This document shows, piece after piece, positions 32,553 through 41,604 of a stretch of DNA of 64,000 bases. The DNA is taken from positions 41,176 through 105,175 of the forward strand of contig CBDBVC010000009.1 in the NCBI GenBank assembly GCA_965212525.1, given 5' to 3'. Position numbers and translations under genes: made by a program. The notes beneath the pieces are model-generated. The model did not search any database. It was not told the origin of the DNA and saw only the letters and a list, made by a program, of their open reading frames with translations. Position 1 is the first letter of the stretch; each line of letters opens with the position of its first letter. Source of the DNA: SZUA-38 sp965212525 (GTDB lineage: Bacteria; Pseudomonadota; Gammaproteobacteria; Xanthomonadales; SZUA-38).

Positions 32553-35393
32553 ATGGGGGGATTGCGTACAATCGGTCTGATCGTTTGCCTGCTGGCACTG
32601 ATGCCGACTGCCTCTGCTGTCCAGGGGCAGCCGTTGATGGTGCGCATCAAACCGGATCTCGATTCCTATCCACAACATTTCGATATCACCCGGGCCGGCA
32701 ATGGTTTTCTGTATCTGGCAACTGCCGGTGGACTGGCGGTTTACGATGGTGAATCCTGGTCGTCACTGAGCCTGCCCGCCTACGTGACCGGTCGCTCACT
32801 ATCGGCCATCGACGACAGCGATTCGGTTCTGGTCGGTGCATACGGTGACTTCGGCATTGTTGCAATTGATCAGTACGGTGAACCCGAATTCCAGTCCTAC
32901 GTCCAGCACTTTCCGGATCTGCAGATGCGTCCGCAGCTTGATCCGGTCTGGCAGGCGAAGGCACACCAGGGCTGGCACTGGTTCAGAACAGCAACCGCCG
33001 TGTTCGCCCTGCAACCAGAATCGGGCCAGACCTGGATCTGGAATCCGGGCCACAACACTGGCCCTCTGCTTCAGTGGCAGGGTGCACTGTATGTGACGGT
33101 TCGGTCAGAGGGGCTTTACCGACTGCAGGCCGGTTCCGAGCCACAACGGGTTGAAGGGACTGATGAGCTCGGTGCTTCGCTGGTTGAAGCAAGCCTGATT
33201 GATGGCGCTGCAATTTTCAGGGGGCGGCTACCCTGGTTGCTGTACTGGGACGGGAAGGAAGTCTCTCGAATTGACTGGCTCACCGATCTGCCCGATATCG
33301 AGACACTGGTGTCACTGACTTCGGTTGGTGAGCATACGCTTGTTCTCGGTTCCCGGTCAGGTGATATACATCTGGTTGACATGAACACCAGGCAGCAACG
33401 GCAGATCCGGCTCAGTGATGACCGGATTGACCAGCTTGCGGCAGATCCGGTCACCGGTTTCTGGGCACTGACACACCGCGAGCTGGTGCATGTACAGTGG
33501 CCACCCAACTGGGAAGTGTTTGACAGCAGTCAGGGACTTTTCGGTACGGTCAATCGTGTTGTCGAGCAGAATGATCGCCTGACCGTGGCAACCTCTTCAG
33601 GTGTGTACTGCCTCTGTGGCAAGGACCGATTCGAGCTGCAGGACTGGACATCGGGTGAAGCCTGGGATCTGCAGGCTGTGGGTGAAGGCATGTTGCTGGC
33701 CGAATCGAATGATTTGCTGTTCGTCGACCAGGCGGGAGAGACCGTCAGTGTCTTACCGGGCATCTCACCTCGGCTGATTTTGCCGGCAAGCCACGGCGGC
33801 TTCTGGATTGGTACAGACAATGGTGTCTGGCACCTGAATCTGGATGCGAACGAGTACGACAAGCCCGAAGCTGAACAGGTTCTGGACCAGGGGCTGGTGC
33901 GCACCATGACCGAACATCCGCCGGGCACCCTGTGGGTCGGCAGCTATGGAAACGGAGTGGCACGTGTGACGCCAGACACAGCACAGGACAGTCGAGTCGT
34001 TCAGTGGGTTGTTGTGGCACTCGGGCCGGCCAATGCGGCAGCGGTGACCCGGGTCGATGGCGAGCTATGGGTGTCAGGAGAGAACAGGCTCTATCTGTGG
34101 CAGGATGATTCACTTGTTGAACAAACCGGGCATGAGCTGTTATCAGTGCTGCGACCGAATTTTTCACTGACGGCAACCGAAACGCTGGGCAATGGCGATA
34201 TCTGGATGGGTACATACCGCCATGTGGTCAGGCGTCATCACGACAAGTGGATCCCGACTCGGGTGGAGTCTTACCGCAGCGGCGCATTTGGACGTATCAG
34301 CCAGGGTAGAGGAGACAGTGTCTGGATCGGTGGCACCGGTGCGCTGTACCGCTACCGACCGGGCATGGGTCGGGCCGCGATAATCAAGCCGCGACTGCAA
34401 TTGAGAGAAATCAGCATACAGTCCCAGGATGAATCAACCCGGCTTCCATTGTCAGCCGATCAATCGACAGTACCCGTCAATACGCCCCTGATTCATATTC
34501 GTTATGCAGCACCCGAATTCACCGGGCCGGTGACCACGTCATACCGTACACGACTGAACGGTGTGTCCAGCGTCTGGAGTGAATGGAGCAGGGATCAGAC
34601 GATCACGCTGACAGACCTGTCTCCCGGAGATTATCGTTTTGAAGTCCAGGCCCGCAGTGGATCTGGAGAACAGAGCGATACGGTTGCGTGGAATTTCCAG
34701 ATTGCCGCACACTGGACAGAATCAATGGCTGGCCGCATGGTCCTTGCCGGCATGCTGGCGATTGCAGGGTTCCTGCTCGCCATGCTTATCAACCGCTGGC
34801 GGGTATCGGTATTACAGGCCCAAAACATCAGGCTGGATCGTCTGGTGCAGGAGCGCACCACGGCTCTGGAAACGGCCAACAGCAAATTGCGTGACATGGC
34901 CGAGCACGATGGACTCACCGGCCTGTTCAACCGTCTGCGGCTGGACAGTGCACTGAGTGCTGCATGGCAGGACTGGTGTGATTCTTCAATCCCGTTCGGA
35001 GTAATCCTGATCGATGCCGACCATTTCAAGAAATTCAATGACCGGCATGGCCATCTTGCCGGTGATGACCTGCTCAGGCAGATCGCCACAATCTGTGCCG
35101 ATGTAGCGGCAGACCATGACGGCATGGCTGCAAGGTACGGTGGTGAGGAGTTTGCCATTCTTCTGAGTGAGATCAATCGTCAGCAGATTGCTGCGATCGC
35201 CGAGCGACTCAGATCCAGTGTCGACCGAGAGACAGTGATTACCATCAGCGCCGGTATCAGTGTAGTCAGCGACAATCACGATTCAGCCGTCGATGTTCTC
35301 GATCAGGCCGACCAGGGCCTGTATCTGGCCAAGGATTCCGGTCGCGACAGGGTCTGCTATCATGATGACAGGGAAGAACGAAATGACAATTGA
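32553..35393 (+). CDS. Diguanylate cyclase with periplasmic propeller sensor (Reg_prop/Y_Y_Y-GGDEF)
   Basis: 946 residues from the ATG at 32553, which alone places a signal peptide at the very N terminus (GLIVCLLALMPTASA); upstream in-frame starts exist. Residues about 30-590 form a beta-propeller of two-component-regulator type (repeats such as GGFWIGTDNGVWHLN, GTLWVGSYGNGVARV). A Y_Y_Y domain follows (SYRTRLNGVSSVWSEWS), then a membrane helix (MVLAGMLAIAGFLLAMLI), a short coiled coil and a GGDEF domain with active site RYGGEEF. The inhibitory RxxD site is not present: DHDG stands at its place. It should make c-di-GMP in response to a periplasmic signal. Confidence 0.92.
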   Translation: MGGLRTIGLIVCLLALMPTASAVQGQPLMVRIKPDLDSYPQHFDITRAGNGFLYLATAGGLAVYDGESWSSLSLPAYVTGRSLSAIDDSDSVLVGAYGDFGIVAIDQYGEPEFQSYVQHFPDLQMRPQLDPVWQAKAHQGWHWFRTATAVFALQPESGQTWIWNPGHNTGPLLQWQGALYVTVRSEGLYRLQAGSEPQRVEGTDELGASLVEASLIDGAAIFRGRLPWLLYWDGKEVSRIDWLTDLPDIETLVSLTSVGEHTLVLGSRSGDIHLVDMNTRQQRQIRLSDDRIDQLAADPVTGFWALTHRELVHVQWPPNWEVFDSSQGLFGTVNRVVEQNDRLTVATSSGVYCLCGKDRFELQDWTSGEAWDLQAVGEGMLLAESNDLLFVDQAGETVSVLPGISPRLILPASHGGFWIGTDNGVWHLNLDANEYDKPEAEQVLDQGLVRTMTEHPPGTLWVGSYGNGVARVTPDTAQDSRVVQWVVVALGPANAAAVTRVDGELWVSGENRLYLWQDDSLVEQTGHELLSVLRPNFSLTATETLGNGDIWMGTYRHVVRRHHDKWIPTRVESYRSGAFGRISQGRGDSVWIGGTGALYRYRPGMGRAAIIKPRLQLREISIQSQDESTRLPLSADQSTVPVNTPLIHIRYAAPEFTGPVTTSYRTRLNGVSSVWSEWSRDQTITLTDLSPGDYRFEVQARSGSGEQSDTVAWNFQIAAHWTESMAGRMVLAGMLAIAGFLLAMLINRWRVSVLQAQNIRLDRLVQERTTALETANSKLRDMAEHDGLTGLFNRLRLDSALSAAWQDWCDSSIPFGVILIDADHFKKFNDRHGHLAGDDLLRQIATICADVAADHDGMAARYGGEEFAILLSEINRQQIAAIAERLRSSVDRETVITISAGISVVSDNHDSAVDVLDQADQGLYLAKDSGRDRVCYHDDREERNDN

Positions 35394-35419
35394 CCACAGC
35401 TGCCACACCGGGGAGTTTG

Positions 35420-35989
35420 ATGTCAGCAACTGAACTGATTCGTGACCTGATCAATCAGGCCAATAATGATCGACAGACCGATGCCGGCGAATCTGCACGC
35501 GAGAAACTGACCGAGGCGCTGGCCCATTCATCCAGCCTGGGGGATGCCGAACTGATCGAATGGTGTCTCAATGACCTTGCACGCATCGAACGGGATCTGG
35601 GCAATCTGGAGAACAGTGAAGCTCACTATCAGGAACTCAAACAGCGCTGCAGCGAATCTGCCCGTCCCAGGGCACTGGCCCACAGCATCAGACACCTGGC
35701 CGATATCAAGCAGGAAATGCATCAGGTGGAGGTGGCGCGCGAGTATTATCAGCAGGCCATTGATCTGTACCGAGAGGACACGGACTGGGCAGATGACCGG
35801 GTAGATCTGGATCTGGCCAATGCCCTGCGGGGTTACGGTGTGCTGGAATCGACCTCGGGCAATCGCCCAACGGCTCGCGAACTACTGGCCGAGGCCCGCG
35901 AGATCTATGCGCTGCTGGATATCACCTCTGGCGTGGGTGAGTGCGATCAGCTGATGCAGAATCTGACCGGAGAACCCTCCGATTCATAA
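35420..35989 (+). CDS. Tetratricopeptide-repeat protein
   Basis: 189 residues from the ATG at 35420 (GGGAG just before); a TTG at 35390 overlapping the previous stop is the alternative. At least three TPR-like helix pairs are seen: ARIERDLGNLENSEAHYQEL, ADIKQEMHQVEVAREYYQQA and YGVLESTSGNRPTARELLAE. No signal peptide. It is probably co-transcribed with the GGDEF gene and could be a protein-protein adaptor for it, but this is inferred only from position. Confidence 0.75.
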   Translation: MSATELIRDLINQANNDRQTDAGESAREKLTEALAHSSSLGDAELIEWCLNDLARIERDLGNLENSEAHYQELKQRCSESARPRALAHSIRHLADIKQEMHQVEVAREYYQQAIDLYREDTDWADDRVDLDLANALRGYGVLESTSGNRPTARELLAEAREIYALLDITSGVGECDQLMQNLTGEPSDS

Positions 35990-36136
35990 AAACCATCATT
36001 GCACTCCTGATCCGGACTGATCAGTTCCGATCAGAAACAGTGCTTATGAAGGCATTGCCAGACGACCTTTGAACTGACTGGCAATCGCGGTCGAGATATC
36101 CGAAAATCATCGGGCCATCATTGTCAGGATAACACC

Positions 36137-37906
36137 ATGAGCACATCAGGCAGTTTCGAAAGTGTACTGTATTTCCTGGGTTCTGCCGCCATTATCGTCC
36201 CGCTCTTCAGGCGACTCGGTCTGGGTGCCATACTCGGCTATCTCTGTGCCGGCGTACTGATCGGACCGGGTGTTCTCTCGCTGATCGACGATCCTCAGAG
36301 TGTGCTGCATTTCGCCGAGATCGGCGTGATCATGCTGTTGTTTCTGATTGGACTGGAACTCAATCCGGGCAAGCTCTGGAAGATGAAGTCCGACATCATG
36401 CTGCTGGGGGGCGGACAGATCATTCTCAGTATCCTGTTTGTCGGCCTGATCACCATGTTGCTGCTGTCGCAGAACTGGACCACCGCCCTGGTGGTTGCCA
36501 TGGCACTGGCGCTATCCTCTACAGCCTTTGCCATCCAGCTGATGAGTGAAAAGGGCATTATTGCCTCACCGTCCGGTCGACAGGGATTTTCCATGCTGCT
36601 GATGCAGGATCTGGCCGTCATACCCATACTGTTCGTGGTGACAGCACTGTCGGCGACGACACAGACCGAGAGCGAGGGTCACTGGTACATCAGTGTACTG
36701 GCCATTGTTGGGATGCTGCTGTTCGGGCGCTTCCTGCTCAATCCGCTGCTCAAGGCGGTGGCCATTTACGGCAGCAGGGACAGCATGACAGCCACTGCAC
36801 TGCTGATTGTAGTCGGCTCGGCCTACCTGATGGAGATGGTGCACCTGTCGATGGGTCTTGGCGCGTTTCTTGCCGGAATCATGCTGGCCAACTCGAGCTT
36901 CAGGCACCAGCTGGAGACCGACGTCGAACCGTTCAAGGGTCTGACACTGGGTCTGTTCTTCATCGCCGTTGGCATGACGCTGGATCTGGATCTGCTGATC
37001 ACACAACCTGTTCTCATCATCGGGCTGACTCTGCTGCTGTGCTTCGGCAAGATGCTCATCATTGCCCTCATGGTCAGGCTGCGCAAGACCTGCTGGAAGG
37101 AGGGCTTCCAGCTCGGACTGATGCTGTCTCAGGGTGGTGAATTCGGATTCGTGATCATGACCCAGGCACTGTCGGCGAGTATCGTCAGTACGGAAGTGGC
37201 GGCCATGGTGACCCTGATCATCGGCTTCTCCATGGCGTTGACACCACTGCTCACCATCGCCTTCGATGCCATCGCGAAACCGCGACAGAAACCGGGTGCC
37301 GAGCCGGGTACCATCGAATCGGATCAGGAGCCTGAAGTGCTGATTCTGGGCTTCGGTCGCTTTGGGCAGATCACCGGACGGATACTCAATGCCAACCGCA
37401 TCCCCTTCATAGCACTGGACAAGGATCCGGCACATATCGATTTTGTAAAGCAGTATGGCAACACCGTGCACTATGGTGATGCCGAACGGCTGGATCTGTT
37501 GCAGATGGCTGGCATCGAACACGTACGCACCGTGGTGGTGGCCATCGATGAGCCCGAAGTGGCAGAGCATGTGGTGCATATAATCCGTTCCAGTTACCCC
37601 GATATCCATGTGATTGCCCGGGCCCGCAACCGACCCAACTTCCAGTCGCTGAAGCTGGCCGGTGCACAGGTGGTGATTCGCGAAGTGTTTGACAGTTCAC
37701 TGGCGGCCGCAGAGGAAACCCTGCGGGCCATTGGCTACACCACATCCCAGGCGATTCGAAAGGTCAACCTGTTTCAGGAGCATGATGAACGCATGCTGGA
37801 TCGCACACTGGAACATCAGGGAGATACCGAGAAGCTTATCGAGATCAGTCTGGAGGGCCGAAAGGAACTTGAAGACCTGTTTGTTCAGGATCAGAGCGGA
37901 AGCTGA
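36137..37906 (+). CDS. Kef-type K+/H+ antiporter (CPA2 family) with RCK/TrkA-N domain
   Basis: 589 residues. About 12 membrane helices (residues 10-375), with LGAILGYLCAGVLIGPGVL, ALALSSTAFAIQLM and the KefB/C-like LMLSQGGEFGFVIMTQAL. A cytoplasmic TrkA-N domain follows (about 400-520) with the nucleotide-binding ILGFGRFGQITGRIL and the acidic ALDKDP strand end. The closest known type is KefB/KefC, glutathione-gated potassium efflux for protection from electrophiles. No ancillary KefF/KefG gene is adjacent. Convergent with the barrel gene at 37971. Confidence 0.92.
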   Translation: MSTSGSFESVLYFLGSAAIIVPLFRRLGLGAILGYLCAGVLIGPGVLSLIDDPQSVLHFAEIGVIMLLFLIGLELNPGKLWKMKSDIMLLGGGQIILSILFVGLITMLLLSQNWTTALVVAMALALSSTAFAIQLMSEKGIIASPSGRQGFSMLLMQDLAVIPILFVVTALSATTQTESEGHWYISVLAIVGMLLFGRFLLNPLLKAVAIYGSRDSMTATALLIVVGSAYLMEMVHLSMGLGAFLAGIMLANSSFRHQLETDVEPFKGLTLGLFFIAVGMTLDLDLLITQPVLIIGLTLLLCFGKMLIIALMVRLRKTCWKEGFQLGLMLSQGGEFGFVIMTQALSASIVSTEVAAMVTLIIGFSMALTPLLTIAFDAIAKPRQKPGAEPGTIESDQEPEVLILGFGRFGQITGRILNANRIPFIALDKDPAHIDFVKQYGNTVHYGDAERLDLLQMAGIEHVRTVVVAIDEPEVAEHVVHIIRSSYPDIHVIARARNRPNFQSLKLAGAQVVIREVFDSSLAAAEETLRAIGYTTSQAIRKVNLFQEHDERMLDRTLEHQGDTEKLIEISLEGRKELEDLFVQDQSGS

Positions 37907-37922
37907 AGCGTCGGGGTTGATC

Positions 37923-37954
37923 GGCTGGCATGGTCCTGAGATGACCTGCCAGCC
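37923..37954. terminator. Hairpin between two convergent genes
   Basis: GGCTGGCA ... TGCCAGCC, perfect 8 bp arms with a 16 nt loop, in the 64 bp between convergent genes. There is no strong T run on either side, so it may act as a weak two-way terminator or a 3' end protector. Confidence 0.45.
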
Positions 37955-37970
37955 GGGGTTGTTGTGATTG

Positions 37971-39215
37971 TCAGAACGTTGCGCTCAGCATCAGCCAGAG
38001 TTTTGTCGTGTCGGCAATTCCGGAATCGCCGTTGTAATCGGCAGCCTTGAACAGCAGTCCGTAGCGATTGTTGAATTTGGTGGCAAGGCTGAAATCAAGT
38101 TCGCTACCCAGATCAAACGAACCGCTCTCGGATTCAAAATCATGATAGATTGCCTGCCACTTCCAGGATCCCAGTTTGCCATGCACCCCGATGAACAGGT
38201 CTTCGAGACCGACAGCGGGTGTCGCCAGGAACTTGTCAGCCCAGCCGTTGAAGGCGTGCAGTGTCGCCAGTGAGGTGGTGAACCCGCGACCAGCGCTTGT
38301 ATCACCCTCGAGCACTTCATATCCGAGGCTGATATCAATCCTGTCCAGACCAAGTCTGCCATCAAGGCGAATATAATCAGCATCGTAATCAACAGGATTA
38401 TTGGCCGTGTCACTCTGGCTGGCGTATTCGGCGGTATAGGACAGTGTCATCTCACCGGGTTCTGCCTTGCCGGTCAGTCTCAGGCCCAGCGTATCACTGG
38501 ACAGTCCGGCCACGTCACGATTCTCGATATCGTAGTAATAACCGGTCAGTGTCATGCGGTCATTGATGGCCCATCGGGCATTCAGCAGATGGGTCTGATG
38601 ATCATGATCACCGGCAGCAACGTCACCGCCGAAGATGCGGTTGACATTGGTGATGTAGGAATAGGCGATGTCAAGCTCATCGGTGGGTTGCCAGAGAAGT
38701 CCGTAACCGTCATAGGTCTGTTCATTCTGGCGCCAGCCGACGCCACCGACAAATCGCTGATTGTCCAGATTGATTCGCTGCCGTCCAAGGCGTGCCCTGA
38801 AGACTCCAGCATTGTCGTAGTCGAGATAGGCCTGATTCACCTCGGCGTATTCAGGGTCGGCTACCACGGGAAATCCTGCGCGGTCGGGGCCTGAAGTACC
38901 CGCACCCGAGTTGAAGTCATCGAGCCCGACTTCCTCCACCGCATCAAATTCCAGAAAGGCGCTCCATCGTTTGTAGCTGCCTGTTCTGTAGTTCAGTCGT
39001 GCACGCAGGGTGGATGCCTCGGCATCATCGCTGAATCCGTCCTGATCGACTAATTCAAGCCGGTACCTCAGTGCCAGCGATGCCTTGCCATTGACCATGG
39101 CATCGGTAATCGTTTCGTGATCATTCGATTCATGGTCGTCTGCCAGCGAGGGTGCCAGTGCTGTGCTGAGAATGAGTGTGAACAGCACTGCAAGTCTTTT
39201 GATGAGGGGGGTCAT
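37971..39215 (-). CDS. Outer-membrane barrel/porin-like protein (alginate-export-like)
   Basis: 414 residues from the ATG at 39215 (GGAG 8 bp upstream); an ATG at 39287 would add 24 residues ahead of the signal peptide. The signal peptide LAVLFTLILSTALAPSLA is followed by a beta-barrel pattern: ASLALRYRLELVDQDGF, RLGRQRINLDNQRFVGGVGWRQNEQTYDG split over two strands, and a terminal Phe (MLSATF). The INLDNQRFVG region is typical of alginate-export-like porins. It follows nirS on the same strand after 95 bp containing a strong hairpin, so it is likely part of the anaerobic transcript. Confidence 0.82.
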   Translation of the reverse strand: MTPLIKRLAVLFTLILSTALAPSLADDHESNDHETITDAMVNGKASLALRYRLELVDQDGFSDDAEASTLRARLNYRTGSYKRWSAFLEFDAVEEVGLDDFNSGAGTSGPDRAGFPVVADPEYAEVNQAYLDYDNAGVFRARLGRQRINLDNQRFVGGVGWRQNEQTYDGYGLLWQPTDELDIAYSYITNVNRIFGGDVAAGDHDHQTHLLNARWAINDRMTLTGYYYDIENRDVAGLSSDTLGLRLTGKAEPGEMTLSYTAEYASQSDTANNPVDYDADYIRLDGRLGLDRIDISLGYEVLEGDTSAGRGFTTSLATLHAFNGWADKFLATPAVGLEDLFIGVHGKLGSWKWQAIYHDFESESGSFDLGSELDFSLATKFNNRYGLLFKAADYNGDSGIADTTKLWLMLSATF

Positions 39216-39243
39216 ACACTGCTCCTTCTCGATTGCCGGGTGG

Positions 39244-39299
39244 TGAACCGGATCCATGCGCAAATCTTGTTGATCGTTGTGGTGCATGGATCCGGTTCA
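39244..39299. repeat. Perfect 16 bp inverted repeat between nirS and the porin-like gene
   Basis: TGAACCGGATCCATGC (39244-39259) and GCATGGATCCGGTTCA (39284-39299) are exact complements around a 24 nt loop. No T run follows on the minus strand, so it is not a simple terminator. It could stabilise the nirS message or limit read-through into the porin-like gene. Confidence 0.8.
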
Positions 39300-39310
39300 T
39301 GAGGGCATGA

Positions 39311-41458
39311 TCAGTACACGTCGTTGAGCGTGTTGTAGACGTTGAATTTGCCAGTCGGGGTTATGATCCGCTTGTCCTTGATGACGTGCTTGAGTTTGCG
39401 GGTCTTGTCATCGATCACGACGATGGCAGATTCCTGCTCCTTGCCGCTCCAGACCGAGAACCAGACTTCATCGCCCGCCTTGTTGTACTCAGGCTGCACG
39501 ACACGTTTGGGGCCTTCACCCAGTTCGGCCCATTCGGCCACCGGAATCTGTTCATAGCCACCATCAAGGTTGTTGATGTCGAATACGGCCACACTCTGGC
39601 TGATGCCGGTGTCCGGATTCAGCGGTGCATCTACCCACAGGTTGCTGGAGTTGGGGTGTGACTTGACGAACAGTGATCCACCGCCGAGTCCCTTGACGAC
39701 CTTGGCCACTTTCCAGGCGGCGTCGGGATTGCCTTCAGGGTCTGTTCCCAGCATGGTGACCTTGTCGTTACCGAGCGCGCTGGTGACCCAAACCGGACCG
39801 ATACCGGGCACATCGATGTTGGCACCACGACCCGGATGAGGGATTTCATCGACGTCGGTCAGTGCAACCAGCTTGCGATCCAGTGAATCGATCACGGCAA
39901 TCTTGTTGGACTTGTTGGCAGCGGTCAGGAAGTAGCGCTGTGACCGGTCCCAGCCACCATCATGCAGGAAGCGGGCGGCACCGATGGTGGTGACGCTGAG
40001 GTTTTCCACATCCTCGTAGTTGACCAGCAGAATCTTGCCGATCTCCTTGATGTTGACGATGAACTCGGGATGCTTGTGCGAGGCCACAATGGCAGCCACG
40101 CGCGGTTCCGGATGGTATTCCTGTGTATCGACAGTCATGCCGCGGGTGGAGACAATCTTCAGCGGTTCCAGTGTGTCACCGTCCATGATCACGTACTGCG
40201 GCGGCCAGTAGGCACCGGCGATGGCGAACTTGTCCTCGTAGCCATCGAACTTGGAAGTTTCAACCGATCGTGCTTCCAGACCAACCTTGATCTCGGCGAC
40301 GCGCTGAGGTGGGTCCATCCACAGATCGATCATGTCAACCTTGGCATCCCGGCCGATGGTGAACACGTAGCGACCCGAAGCCGACGGTCTGGAAATGTGC
40401 ACGGCATAACCGGTCTTGAGGATACTGACGATCTCCTTGGTGTCGCCGTCAATGATGGCAACTTCGCCTGAATCACGCAGTGTCACCGAGAAGAAATTAT
40501 CGACATTCCTTGAGTGGGCCGGCTTGTCAGGGCGCTGATCGAGCGGTACCAGTACAGTCCAGGCTTCCTGCATTTCGGGCATGCCCCACTCGGGTGGTTC
40601 TGGTGGCTCGTGCTGCAGATAGCGGGCCATCATGTCGATTTCCTCATCGGTCATGTCACCAGAGGTGCCCCAGTTGGGCATGCCGGCAGGTGAACCGTAG
40701 GTGATCAGTGCCTTCAGGTAATCGGTGCCCTTATCGCGTGTGATGTCGGTGGTCAGTGGTTTGCCAGTAGCACCCTTGCGCAAAACACCGTGACAGCCGG
40801 CGCAGCGCTCGAAAAAGATCTTGGTGGAATGATCGAATTCATCCTGGGTCATGTTTGGCCCTTCCGAATCGATGAAACCGGCAACCTCGTCGGGTGAGAT
40901 GGCACTGGGCGTTCCCTTGTAGGCCATTTCACCGCTGGTCGCGACCGGGTGATCAACAGGCGTGTTGCTGGCCACTTCATCGCTGCCCGACCGTTTCTGG
41001 GCAACCTGGGCGGAGGAAATCTCGCCACCGTCATTACCCCAGGCATTCAGTGAATAGGTCAGGATGTCGGCGATGTCCTCATCACTGAGATACTTCAGGT
41101 TGGGCATGACTGCGTTGTACTTGGTGCCGTTGACTGTGATCTCGCCGCTCTTGCCACCAAGCACAATGGCGATAGAACGCTCGGGATCTTCCAGAAAATA
41201 ATCGGCATCGGCCAGTGGTGGAAAGGCGCCGGCAAGACCGGAGCCGTCAGCCTGATGACAGGCTGTACAGTGCTTGCTGTACAGTTCCTTGCCGCGTTCG
41301 ATACGAGCCGCCAGGCCCTGGCCTGATGAGACCATTTCAGCGTTGTGAACGGCAGTGGCACCAGACTGCGGGGCGGGTGCCTGATCCGCATTGCAGGCTG
41401 TCACGATGAACAGTGCCAGTATGGCGGTGATTCGGTTTAAGTGCGTGTTGATCTTCAT
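39311..41458 (-). CDS. nirS: Cytochrome cd1 nitrite reductase NirS with an extra N-terminal cytochrome c domain
   Basis: 715 residues from the ATG at 41458 (GGGGAG upstream); normal NirS is about 560-600. A signal peptide with a lipobox-like end (VTAC, C22) suggests lipid anchoring. Two haem c motifs follow, CTACH (C64-C67-H68) and CAGCH (C219-C222-H223); ordinary NirS has one. The d1 propeller (about 310-715) keeps the proximal d1 ligand in YAVHISR (H354) and both active-site histidines, in RFLHDGG (H499) and HPGRGAN (H541). So it should reduce nitrite to NO. The His usual in the TSHMGD segment is Ala here (TSALGND). A class II FNR promoter lies upstream. No d1-haem synthesis genes are in the window. 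Confidence 0.95.
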   Translation of the reverse strand: MKINTHLNRITAILALFIVTACNADQAPAPQSGATAVHNAEMVSSGQGLAARIERGKELYSKHCTACHQADGSGLAGAFPPLADADYFLEDPERSIAIVLGGKSGEITVNGTKYNAVMPNLKYLSDEDIADILTYSLNAWGNDGGEISSAQVAQKRSGSDEVASNTPVDHPVATSGEMAYKGTPSAISPDEVAGFIDSEGPNMTQDEFDHSTKIFFERCAGCHGVLRKGATGKPLTTDITRDKGTDYLKALITYGSPAGMPNWGTSGDMTDEEIDMMARYLQHEPPEPPEWGMPEMQEAWTVLVPLDQRPDKPAHSRNVDNFFSVTLRDSGEVAIIDGDTKEIVSILKTGYAVHISRPSASGRYVFTIGRDAKVDMIDLWMDPPQRVAEIKVGLEARSVETSKFDGYEDKFAIAGAYWPPQYVIMDGDTLEPLKIVSTRGMTVDTQEYHPEPRVAAIVASHKHPEFIVNIKEIGKILLVNYEDVENLSVTTIGAARFLHDGGWDRSQRYFLTAANKSNKIAVIDSLDRKLVALTDVDEIPHPGRGANIDVPGIGPVWVTSALGNDKVTMLGTDPEGNPDAAWKVAKVVKGLGGGSLFVKSHPNSSNLWVDAPLNPDTGISQSVAVFDINNLDGGYEQIPVAEWAELGEGPKRVVQPEYNKAGDEVWFSVWSGKEQESAIVVIDDKTRKLKHVIKDKRIITPTGKFNVYNTLNDVY

Positions 41459-41523
41459 GTTTCTCCCCTTGTCAGGATCACAACGAATCTGGATGAATGG
41501 CACCTCGTGATGCCCGTACTCTG

Positions 41524-41565
41524 ATTATCGATGTGCGCTCCAGATGTCAGATTGACGCACATCAA
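41524..41565 (-). promoter_or_regulatory. FNR-dependent class II promoter of nirS
   Basis: FNR box TTGAT-GTGC-GTCAA on the minus strand (TTGAC-GCAC-ATCAA on the plus strand, 41552-41565) and a -10 GATAAT (plus-strand ATTATC, 41524-41529). The centres are 32 bp apart, which is the class II geometry with the box at -41.5. The promoter is about 65-95 bp before the nirS start. Confidence 0.88.
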
Positions 41566-41604
41566 ATTGCCCGGTGATTCGGGTTGTGGAACCGAACGTG
41601 TCGG

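Noticed and set aside
36566..37609. 347-codon open frame antisense to the Kef antiporter
   Set aside because: Low-complexity His/Gln composition from reverse-read membrane codons; the plus-strand gene is certain.
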